This document shows positions 1 to 5,742 of a stretch of 7,811 nt of DNA, piece after piece. The stretch's first letter is position 1. Each line of letters begins with the position of its first letter. The position numbers and the translations under genes were made by a program. Location: the NCBI GenBank assembly GCA_020200195.1, contig JAIVJE010000482.1:1-7811 (forward strand), read 5' to 3'. The notes below the pieces were generated by a model. The model had not been told where the DNA came from. It searched no databases and saw only the letters and a list, made by a program, of their open reading frames with translations. Source of the DNA: Acidobacteriota bacterium. GTDB lineage: Bacteria; Acidobacteriota; Vicinamibacteria; Vicinamibacterales; 2-12-FULL-66-21.

Positions 1-81
1 GGTAGAGAGGGTGCGGGCTGCATATCAGAACGCCTGGAGTGGGACATGGGCGCTCTGATACACAGCCCGAACCCTCTCGCC
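1..81 (-). repeat. 81-bp palindromic repeat, copy A (in doxX 3' end)
   Basis: Positions 1-81 are the exact reverse complement of 1371-1451 (81 of 81 bases); identity stops at 82 and may continue left of the window. The unit is an imperfect palindrome: two 30-base arms, 5-34 and 49-78, pairing at 26 of 30 positions around a 14-base loop (35-48). The size and structure resemble a REP-like or MITE-like dispersed palindrome. In both copies the element lies downstream of a gene and in the same orientation relative to that gene. It contains no known family motif that I recognise. Confidence 0.85.
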
Positions 82-416
82 GCGATGTACAGGAACAGAA
101 AGCAGTACAAGGCCGCCAGCTCGCCGCCATTCTCGATCGGCAGCGGAGCCTTCGCCGCATGCGCCATGAAGTACGCCGCCGCCATCTCGCCGCTGCTGAT
201 GAACGCCGCGATGCTGGCGAACAACCCGATCGCGATGAGGAGGCCGCCCACGAGCTCGATGATGCCGGCGACGCCGATCATCGACGCCACCGGCATCTGC
301 TGACCCCCGAAAGCCCCAAACAACTTCTGAGCGCCGTGGCACGCGAACATCAGACCGGCGACGATCCGCAGCGCGGCATAAATCTGCGGCGCAAATCGAC
401 CGAGAACGCGCTCCAT
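1..416 (-). CDS. doxX: DoxX family membrane protein, 3' end outside window
   Basis: The minus frame from the ATG at 416-414 is open to the window edge (138 codons, no stop). It begins MERVLGRFAPQIYAALRI and reads as a small four-helix DoxX membrane protein, with typical motifs: ACHGAQKLFGAFGG (residues about 26-39), GIIELVGGLLIAIGL in the second helix, GEMAAAYFMAHA and a last helix ALYCFLFLYIAARG. DoxX proteins are inner-membrane proteins, some linked to quinone or thiol redox, but the role is usually unknown. A Shine-Dalgarno GGAGGT (421-426, minus) lies 4 bases before the ATG and supports this start. Family members normally end a few to about fifteen residues after AARG. Here the frame instead continues through the 81-bp repeat at 1-81, giving a foreign-looking tail (FGLCIRAPMSHSRRSD...). 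The C-terminus is therefore replaced by repeat sequence. The family call is firm; whether the tailed protein works is unknown. Confidence 0.87.
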   Translation of the reverse strand, partial: MERVLGRFAPQIYAALRIVAGLMFACHGAQKLFGAFGGQQMPVASMIGVAGIIELVGGLLIAIGLFASIAAFISSGEMAAAYFMAHAAKAPLPIENGGELAALYCFLFLYIAARGFGLCIRAPMSHSRRSDMQPAPSL

Positions 417-482
417 GCACACCTCCATTGCCGACGCGTGACTACGTGACCGGACGACGGGCCGCCGCCGATCAAACCCCGG

Positions 483-491
483 ATTCTAGCA
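483..491 (-). promoter_or_regulatory. Possible extended -10 promoter for doxX
   Basis: On the minus strand this reads TGCTAGAAT, an extended -10 pattern (TG-N-TAGAAT) about 67 bases upstream of the doxX start codon. No good -35 hexamer lies at the usual distance. The divergent gap to the nickel transporter is short (417 to about 554), so promoters for both genes should lie here. This is a motif match only. Confidence 0.25.
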
Positions 492-554
492 CCCGCACGG
501 TGGTTTCCTTTGCGCCAGAACGTCTGTCGAATTAAGCTCCAAGTAGGACGTGTG

Positions 555-620
555 ATGAGCGCAATCAGCAGAAACCGTCTGGCACAAGCGGCGCTGGCCC
601 CACTCGGACCGGCGCGATGA
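555..620 (+). CDS. Possible 21-codon leader ORF overlapping the nickel transporter start
   Basis: A short frame (MSAISRNRLAQAALAPLGPA, then R and stop) begins at ATG 555 with an AGGA at 545-548 at good spacing. Its TGA overlaps the transporter ATG as ATGA (617-620). That arrangement is typical of translational coupling, and the transporter has no clear ribosome binding site of its own. The peptide has no recognisable domain and may be a chance ORF, or the remains of a different upstream start. Confidence 0.22.
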   Translation: MSAISRNRLAQAALAPLGPAR

Positions 621-1254
621 CCGGGGTGCTGTCGATTGCGGCCCTGGGATTCTTCCTCGGCATGCGTCATGCGGCCGATGCGGACCACGTGATTGCCGTT
701 TCGACGATCGTCAGCCGTCATCGCAGCAGGCGGCAGGCGGCACTGGTCGGCATCCTGTGGGGCCTGGGCCACACCATGACCATCGTGCTGGTCGGCGCCG
801 CCATCATCCTGTTCAACGTCGTCATTCCCCCGCGTGTGGGTCTCGGGATGGAGCTGGCGGTGGGCGTCGTGCTCATCATGCTGGGCCTGGCCAACATCGC
901 CAGGTTCTCGAGGATGCGGCGCGTGATCCCGCGCCCGGCGGATCCCCGGTGTACGGCACCTTCAGACCGCTCGTCGTTGGCATCGTCCATGGTCTCGCAG
1001 GCTCGTCGGCGGTCGCGCTGCTGGTCCTGGCGGCGATCCAGGATCCCCGATGGGCGACGGCCTACCTCATCGTCTTTGGCGCCGGTACGATCGCCGGCAT
1101 GGTGCTGGTGACCGTCAGCATGGCGTCCGCGTTTCAGTTCACCGGCGGCAGGTCCGCGCGATGGAGCGGCCGGGTGGGCCTGGCATCCGGTTTCCTCAGC
1201 CTCGTCTTCGGCCTTTTTCTCGCCTACCAGATCTGCACCAACGGTTTGGCGTAG
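617..1254 (+). pseudogene. Nickel/cobalt permease (HoxN/NicO type), frameshifted
   Basis: The two halves lie in different frames. From ATG 617 the first reads a transmembrane helix and the metal-binding signature HAADADH (H-x4-D-H, residues 18-24), then WGLGHTMTIVLVG and a third helix ending near LGLANIARF. After about position 910 that frame turns to arginine/serine-rich nonsense. The matching C-terminal half is in the next frame: YGTFRPLVVGIVHGLAG from about 952, further helices, and stop TAG at 1252-1254. One missing base, or two extra, between about 905 and 950 would join them into about 212 residues. H-x4-DH is the nickel-binding signature of this inner-membrane family, which imports Ni2+ or Co2+. 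The break falls in the cytoplasmic loop that is often His-rich in relatives; no His-rich stretch is visible here. It could be a true pseudogene or a sequencing/assembly indel. Confidence 0.8.
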
Positions 1255-1337
1255 CGGTGACAGTCGCGGTGTGAGCGAAACCGGTCGGGCAATGACGGGA
1301 CGCTGATCTAAACGGATTGGTACGGATCGCGCGACCT

Positions 1338-1373
1338 GCCAGCCTGGCTGCGCTGCGGCTGCGCCAGGCTGGC
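1338..1373. repeat. Perfect 11-bp stem hairpin
   Basis: GCCAGCCTGGC (1338-1348) pairs perfectly with GCCAGGCTGGC (1363-1373) around a 14-base loop. It abuts the 81-bp palindrome directly (they share 1371-1373). There is no following T-run, so it is not a classical intrinsic terminator, though it might slow or end transcription from the nickel transporter gene 84 bases upstream. Confidence 0.7.
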
Positions 1374-1451
1374 GAGAGGGTTCGGGCTGTGTATCAGAGC
1401 GCCCATGTCCCACTCCAGGCGTTCTGATATGCAGCCCGCACCCTCTCTACC
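1371..1451 (+). repeat. 81-bp palindromic repeat, copy B
   Basis: This is an exact inverted copy of 1-81. The arms 1374-1403 and 1418-1447 pair at 26 of 30 positions around the loop CATGTCCCACTCCA (1404-1417); two of the four mismatches can pair as G-U in RNA on one strand or the other. Here it sits 116 bases after the stop of the nickel transporter as the middle hairpin of the composite element. Complete identity over 81 bp between non-coding copies implies recent spread or gene conversion. Confidence 0.87.
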
Positions 1452-1467
1452 CGCGCCTTCGGCGCGG
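1451..1467. repeat. 7-bp GC hairpin with TTC loop
   Basis: CCGCGCC-TTC-GGCGCGG is a perfect 7-bp stem with a three-base loop. It is the third hairpin of the composite element and is not followed by a T-run. Confidence 0.6.
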
Positions 1468-1658
1468 CAGGTCGCACTGCTCCGACCGGTCTTGATGTCT
1501 TTGATACCTGTCGCATAGGGCCGACCTGATCCGTGGCGATCCGCGCTGATCCGCGTCCCGTGAGACTACAACGCCGGCCCGAACCGTGTCGCGCCCTCCG
1601 GAAAAGTAGTAGACTGCAGCCCGCCCACTAAATTTACCGACTCGCTGGAGGCCCGGTC

Positions 1659-3557
1659 ATGCCCACACGACGGCCGCCGTTCATGCTTCTTCTGACGTTG
1701 ATCTGCGTCTGCTCGAGCACGGCGTTCGCGCAACAGGAAACGGCCACGATTACCGGGAACGTCAAAGACCCGTCCGGCGCGATCGTGCCGGGAGCGACGG
1801 TCACGGTGACCAACATCCTGACGAACATCAGTGTGAAGACCGAGACCGATGAGGCCGGTTTCTACGTCATTCCGAGCCTGCGGCCCGGCGACTACTCCGT
1901 GATCGCCGAGAGCACGGGGTTCGCGAAAACAATCCGGACCGGCGTCACGTTACAGGTCGCTCAGGTCGCGCGCATCGACCTGAGCCTCCAGACCGGTCAG
2001 ATCAGCGAAACTGTCGAAGTGGTCGGCGCCACCTCGCTGCTCGATACCCAGACCTCTTCACGCGGGCTGGTGATCGACCAGAAGAAGATCGTCGATCTGC
2101 CGTTGAACGGCCGCGACTACAACCAGCTCGCCCTGCTCTCACCGGGCGTGCTTCCAGGGACGCCGCGCCTGGCCAGCGTCAATTTCAAGGGCGTGCTGAA
2201 CGTGAACGGCAACCGCACCTTCAACAACGTCTTCCTGCTGGACGGCGTCGACAACATCTCGTACTCGAACTCGTTCCGCGGTGAAAACGTCCAGCTCGTG
2301 CAGCCCTCGATCGAGGCGTTGCAGGAATTCAAGATTCAAACCAACGCGTACTCTGCCGAGTTCGGCCGCAGCTCCGGCGCGGTCGTCAACGCGACGATCA
2401 AGTCCGGCACGAACTCCATCCGCGGAAGCGTGTACGAGTTCCTGCGCAACGATGCGCTCGACGCGAACAACTTCTTTTCGAATGCGCTCGGCGCGCCGAA
2501 ACCGAAGCGGGAGCGCAACCAGTTCGGCGTCGCGGTCGGTGGGCCGCTCGTCAGGAACCGGACCTTCTGGTTCGGCGACTACGAAGGCTTGCGCGACCAG
2601 GAGGGCATCCCGCGCGTGCGCCAGGTGCCGACCGCCGCGGAGAAGCGGGGCCTCTTCAGCAGCGCGGTCGTCGACCCGTTCGCGGCCGGACGGCCCGAGT
2701 TCAGCCGGAACGCGCAAGGCCAGTGGGTGATCCCACAGGAGCGCTGGGACCCGGTGGGCGCCGCCATTGTCGCGCTCATCCCGGATCCCAACGTCGCGGG
2801 ATCGACGATCTATGCGTCCACGCCCATCACCGACACGCGGCAGGACCAGTTCGACGTCCGCATCGACCATCAGTTCACGACCGCCCTGACGATGTTCGGG
2901 CGATACAGCTTCGTGGACACGCTGACGTTCCGTCCGGCGCCGCTGCCCGGGCTCACGGAGGGCTCGTTCAACGACGCGTTCGGATCCAACGACAACCGGT
3001 CGCAGGGTCTGGCGCTCGGGCTGACGTGGATGGTCTCCCCCACGTTCGTCGGCGACATCCGCTTCGGTCACACGCGCGGTGACTACTACACGAACCCCCC
3101 GAACTTCGGCGTCAACGGCGCGACGGAAATCGGATTGCGGAATGTGCCGAGCGATCCGTTGATCGTCGGCGGCGTCCCGAAGGTGAACATCCAGGGGTTC
3201 GATGCCGTCGGGAGGCATACGTCGACGCCGCAGTTCCAGACTCGGGCGCATGAACTTCGAGAACCGCTTCACCAATCGCGCCGTCGGAGACCTGCTGCTG
3301 GGCCTGCCGTCACAGCTCGCGCTGACGAGCTTCACCGTCATGGACCAGGGGCAGAACATGCAGTTCTACTTCGTCCAGGACGACTATCGCATCGGGCCGA
3401 AGCTCACCGCGAATGTCGGCCTCCGCTACGAGTACGCCACGCCGCCCGTCGAGAAGGACAACCAGTTCTCCAACTTCGATCCGGCGACGGGGACGATGGT
3501 CTTTTCGAAGGATGGCAGCATCTACGATCGCGCGCTGATCCATCCCGATCGCAATAA
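1659..3557 (+). CDS. Oar-like TonB-dependent receptor, N-terminal part (gene broken near 3243)
   Basis: An outer-membrane receptor that takes up large substrates with TonB energy. ATG 1659 is supported by GGAGG (1647-1651) 7 bases upstream. Residues 1-24 form a signal peptide (basic start, MLLLTLICVCSS core, cleavage after AFA). Residues about 28-108 are a carboxypeptidase-regulatory-like beta-sandwich (ITGNVKDPSGAIVPGATVTV ... GFYVIPSLRPGDYSV). Residues about 115-255 are the plug (IVDLPLNGRDYNQLALLSPG, FLLDGVDN, AEFGRSSGAVVNATIKSGTN), followed by barrel strands. The family sequence is convincing to TPQFQT (residue 528, codon at 3240). The remaining 105 codons to the stop at 3557 are out-of-frame arginine-rich sequence. 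The true continuation is in the next frame from about 3244. Together the parts make about 1,054 residues, slightly short of the usual Oar-like length. As sequenced, the product would lack half its barrel and should not assemble. The substrate cannot be told; relatives are often assumed to import saccharides. Confidence 0.88.
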   Translation: MPTRRPPFMLLLTLICVCSSTAFAQQETATITGNVKDPSGAIVPGATVTVTNILTNISVKTETDEAGFYVIPSLRPGDYSVIAESTGFAKTIRTGVTLQVAQVARIDLSLQTGQISETVEVVGATSLLDTQTSSRGLVIDQKKIVDLPLNGRDYNQLALLSPGVLPGTPRLASVNFKGVLNVNGNRTFNNVFLLDGVDNISYSNSFRGENVQLVQPSIEALQEFKIQTNAYSAEFGRSSGAVVNATIKSGTNSIRGSVYEFLRNDALDANNFFSNALGAPKPKRERNQFGVAVGGPLVRNRTFWFGDYEGLRDQEGIPRVRQVPTAAEKRGLFSSAVVDPFAAGRPEFSRNAQGQWVIPQERWDPVGAAIVALIPDPNVAGSTIYASTPITDTRQDQFDVRIDHQFTTALTMFGRYSFVDTLTFRPAPLPGLTEGSFNDAFGSNDNRSQGLALGLTWMVSPTFVGDIRFGHTRGDYYTNPPNFGVNGATEIGLRNVPSDPLIVGGVPKVNIQGFDAVGRHTSTPQFQTRAHELREPLHQSRRRRPAAGPAVTARADELHRHGPGAEHAVLLRPGRLSHRAEAHRECRPPLRVRHAARREGQPVLQLRSGDGDDGLFEGWQHLRSRADPSRSQ

Positions 3558-4824
3558 CTTCGCGCCGCGCGTCGGCTTCGCCTACACACCGTGGGAACGA
3601 ATGGTCGTGCGCGGCGGCTACGGCGTGTTCTACACCCATACGGTGAGGCAAGGACGGGAAGGCCTCCTCGGCTTCAATCCTCCCTACCTGGTGGACAACC
3701 TCCTGCAGACCGGCGTGTCTGGCGCGGCTGCCGTCGCGTCCGCGGCGCCGTTCCGGCTCGTCAACGGCTACCCGTCGGGTCTTCTGGATCCGAATTCGCT
3801 CGCCGCGACCGTGCTGCGGCGGGGACAGGATCCCCATCAGCGCACGCCGTACATCCAGCAGTACAACGTCGGTGTGCAGTACGAATTGATGCCGGACGTC
3901 GTCCTGGACATCGCCTACGTCGGAAACAAGGGGACGAAACTGAATGGTTTCCGCAATCTGAACCAGCGCGCCGTCATCACGAACCCGGACGGCTCGCAGT
4001 CGGCCGGCGCGCGGCCCTATCCGACGTTTGGCGACATCCAGTGGATGGAGAACCGCGCCCACTCGAGTTACAACTCGCTGCAGGTGCGTCTGGAAAAGCG
4101 CTTTACAAAAGGGCTGACAGGAATGCTCAGCTATACGTTGGGCGAAGCGCTCACCGACGCTCCCGATCACATTTCGACAAGCGGCGGCGGCGCGGGCATC
4201 GATACGGGGGTCTTCCGGGAACCACAGGACGGCAACAATCTCGCTGCCGAGTACGGCCCTTCAGAGTTCGACATCCGGCACCGCTTCGTCGCCAGCTACA
4301 TCTGGGAGCTCCCCTTCGGTCACGGCCGCCGTTTCGGAAGCAACTGGAATGCTCCAATGGATTTCATCTTCGGCGGATGGCAGATAACCGGCATCAATGT
4401 GCTGCAGAGCGGCCTCGCGCTGACGGCGACGCTCGGTGGGGCGACGGTGCTCAACCTCGGCGGCGAGCGGCGGGCGCGACCGAACCTCGTCGGCGATCCC
4501 GAACTGCCGGAATCGGAGCGCACGCTGCAGCGCTGGTTCAACACCAACGCGTTCTCCGCCTTCAGCCCCGCACCGCAGGCGTTCGGCAACGCGGGGGTCG
4601 GCATCATGCGCGGGCCCGGGCTGGCGAACTTCGACTTCACGCTCGCGAAGGACTTCCGCGTGAGCGACCGCCGCCGCGTCCAGTTCCGTACCGAGCTGTT
4701 CAACGCGTTCAACCGCCCGAATTTCGGCCCCCCGAACATCGCGCGGGATTCGAGCGGCTTCGGGCAGATCCTGACCGCGGGCAACGCGCGGATCATCCAA
4801 TTCGGACTGAAGTTCTACTTCTGA
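3244..4824 (+). CDS. Oar-like TonB-dependent receptor, C-terminal barrel part
   Basis: This is the second half of the same receptor, shifted by one frame. It starts at GRMNFENRFTNRAVGDLLLG and continues as a clean Oar-like barrel: YFVQDDYRIGPKLTANVGLR, a run reading HPDRNNFAPRVGFAYTPWER, VVLDIAYVGNKGTKLNGFRN, FDIRHRFVASYIWELPFG, RTELFNAFNRPNFGPPN, and the terminal FGLKFYF, whose final phenylalanine is the usual outer-membrane barrel assembly signal. It has no ribosome binding site or signal peptide of its own, so it is not an independent gene. Relatives carry a further segment of roughly 40 residues before GRMNFE, usually with a W-N-R-G-x-H-x-x-K-F-G type motif. That segment is absent, so the lesion looks like an out-of-frame deletion rather than a single-base slip. 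The missing-segment statement comes from family memory, not an alignment. Confidence 0.85.
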   Translation, partial: GRMNFENRFTNRAVGDLLLGLPSQLALTSFTVMDQGQNMQFYFVQDDYRIGPKLTANVGLRYEYATPPVEKDNQFSNFDPATGTMVFSKDGSIYDRALIHPDRNNFAPRVGFAYTPWERMVVRGGYGVFYTHTVRQGREGLLGFNPPYLVDNLLQTGVSGAAAVASAAPFRLVNGYPSGLLDPNSLAATVLRRGQDPHQRTPYIQQYNVGVQYELMPDVVLDIAYVGNKGTKLNGFRNLNQRAVITNPDGSQSAGARPYPTFGDIQWMENRAHSSYNSLQVRLEKRFTKGLTGMLSYTLGEALTDAPDHISTSGGGAGIDTGVFREPQDGNNLAAEYGPSEFDIRHRFVASYIWELPFGHGRRFGSNWNAPMDFIFGGWQITGINVLQSGLALTATLGGATVLNLGGERRARPNLVGDPELPESERTLQRWFNTNAFSAFSPAPQAFGNAGVGIMRGPGLANFDFTLAKDFRVSDRRRVQFRTELFNAFNRPNFGPPNIARDSSGFGQILTAGNARIIQFGLKFYF

Positions 4825-4829
4825 GACGG

Positions 4830-5723
4830 ATGGTCCGAAGAAGTGTTTGGGTGCTGTTCGTGGTCTGCTTCGGGACTTCGGCCGTTTCACAGGATGCCGC
4901 GCGCCAGACCGAGGCGGCAAAACACCATGCCCTGGGTGTCCAGCATCACCTTCGCCGCAGTCTCGACGAAGCGAGCCGCGAGTACGTGCGGGCGCTGGAG
5001 CTCGACCCGCCGCGCGATCCGACACAGCAGGAGCTTGAGGTGGTGCGCCGCTTCGCGCCGCGGCTGTACACCACGCCTGGCGAATTCTTTCCGCTGAAGG
5101 ACTTCGCGGCCATCCTCCACCCGGCGTCTCGTCTCGTCGCCTATCACTTCTTCTGGGAAGACGACATCGACTTCCCTGAAGACAACGACCCATGTGATCA
5201 CGAGCTGATGTGGGTGCAGTTCGCGACGGACCGGCGCAATGTCGAGCGGATCTGGACCTACTTTCACGGGCGGCTGCTGGACGGAGGGGATGCGGCGTTG
5301 CTCGACGCCCGCCAGCACGCCATGCGTCCCAGAGTCAACGTGCAATGGGGGAAGCACGGGTCGATGCCCGCCGGTTGGGATTCACTGCCCATCAGAGCGG
5401 ACGATGGTGATATCGAGCGGAAATACCTGCCGCTCGATCGGGCGATCACATTGAAGGAGTACAACGAGGCCACCTTTCGCAAGCTGAGCACCGACGGACG
5501 CCGGCTGATGGGGCATCCGATGGCGCGGCGTCTCGGGTGGCCGGAGCGTTTCACCGGCACGTGGCAGGACTTCGCGGACTTCTCGCGTGCCGTGGACCCG
5601 CTCCCCTTCCTGGAGCGCGCGAAGATGGTGCGGGTATCGCGGTGGAACAGCGCGACGATCAATCAGCATTTCCTGCCGTACAACTTCCGGCCCAAGACGG
5701 AGTGGCCGATCGCAACCCATTGA
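4830..5723 (+). CDS. Secreted protein of unknown function with a TPR-like repeat
   Basis: 297 residues, starting 5 bases after the receptor stop with no strong Shine-Dalgarno, so translation is probably coupled to the receptor. Residues 1-20 look like a signal peptide (MVRRS, hydrophobic VWVLFVVCFG, cleavage near AVS-Q). Residues about 30-62 fit one TPR consensus well (LG, then A, Y, A and LDP at the expected spacing: HALGVQHH ... EYVRALELDP). The rest is a conserved-looking domain with histidine/acidic and aromatic motifs: HFFWEDDIDFPEDNDPCDHE (about 106-125), ELMWVQF, IWTYFHG and VQWGKHG (171-177). I do not recognise this domain with confidence. The DHE and KHG motifs could bind metal or form an active site, but that is a guess. 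The protein is likely periplasmic or surface-associated. Its position suggests a role tied to the receptor or to the archaemetzincin-like gene that follows. Confidence 0.72.
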   Translation: MVRRSVWVLFVVCFGTSAVSQDAARQTEAAKHHALGVQHHLRRSLDEASREYVRALELDPPRDPTQQELEVVRRFAPRLYTTPGEFFPLKDFAAILHPASRLVAYHFFWEDDIDFPEDNDPCDHELMWVQFATDRRNVERIWTYFHGRLLDGGDAALLDARQHAMRPRVNVQWGKHGSMPAGWDSLPIRADDGDIERKYLPLDRAITLKEYNEATFRKLSTDGRRLMGHPMARRLGWPERFTGTWQDFADFSRAVDPLPFLERAKMVRVSRWNSATINQHFLPYNFRPKTEWPIATH

Positions 5724-5742
5724 CCGGCGGCAGCTGACCCTC

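Larger units (their letters stand above)
1295..1561. repeat. Composite MITE-like structured element with 34-bp terminal inverted repeats
   Basis: Position 1295-1328 matches the reverse complement of 1528-1561 at 26 of 34 bases with no gaps. Each arm consists of three 10-base units plus ACGG/CCGT at the outer end; on the right arm the units are GATCCGTGGC, GATCCGCGCT and GATCCGCGTC. Between the arms lies an inner inverted repeat, GCGACCTGCC (1331-1340) with GGCAGGTCGC (1466-1475), which closes a region of three successive hairpins (1338-1373, 1374-1447, 1451-1467). This would fold as a three-armed cloverleaf. No transposase ORF and no clear target-site duplication are visible. The element fills most of the 404-base gene-free gap 1255-1658; outside it I see only the receptor's ribosome binding site. 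Confidence 0.6.

Noticed and set aside
39..449. Two ORFs (39-449 plus and 718-1413 minus) that share the same N-terminal peptide
   Set aside because: The shared start is only the 81-bp repeat read in the same frame; the rest is antisense to doxX and to the nickel transporter. They are not a paralogous gene pair.
1338..1467. Intrinsic terminator for the nickel transporter
   Set aside because: Strong stems are present but none is followed by a T-run; a termination effect is possible but not supported as a classical terminator.
1295..1561. CRISPR array
   Set aside because: The repeated 10-mers abut without spacers and occur as inverted arms; there is no direct-repeat/spacer pattern.
1609..1634. 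Sigma-70 type promoter (GTAGAC / TAAATT) before the TonB receptor
   Set aside because: The spacing is only 14 bases and the -35 match is poor; not better than chance.
3240..3250. Programmed ribosomal frameshift joining the two receptor halves
   Set aside because: There is no slippery heptamer at the junction, and family sequence seems to be missing there, which fits a deletion better than recoding.
2139..3359. A 406-codon minus-strand open frame opposite the TonB receptor
   Set aside because: It is arginine/valine-rich with no family motifs, while the plus strand encodes a well-recognised receptor; it is a high-GC antisense shadow.
3591..4829. A 5' extension of the secreted-protein frame back to 3591
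   Set aside because: The upstream part is arginine-rich and overlaps the well-supported receptor barrel; a signal peptide starts cleanly at ATG 4830.
5587..5742. ATG 5587 as start of the archaemetzincin-like gene
   Set aside because: It would overlap the preceding conserved gene by 137 bases and add sequence of shadow composition (many R, S and W).
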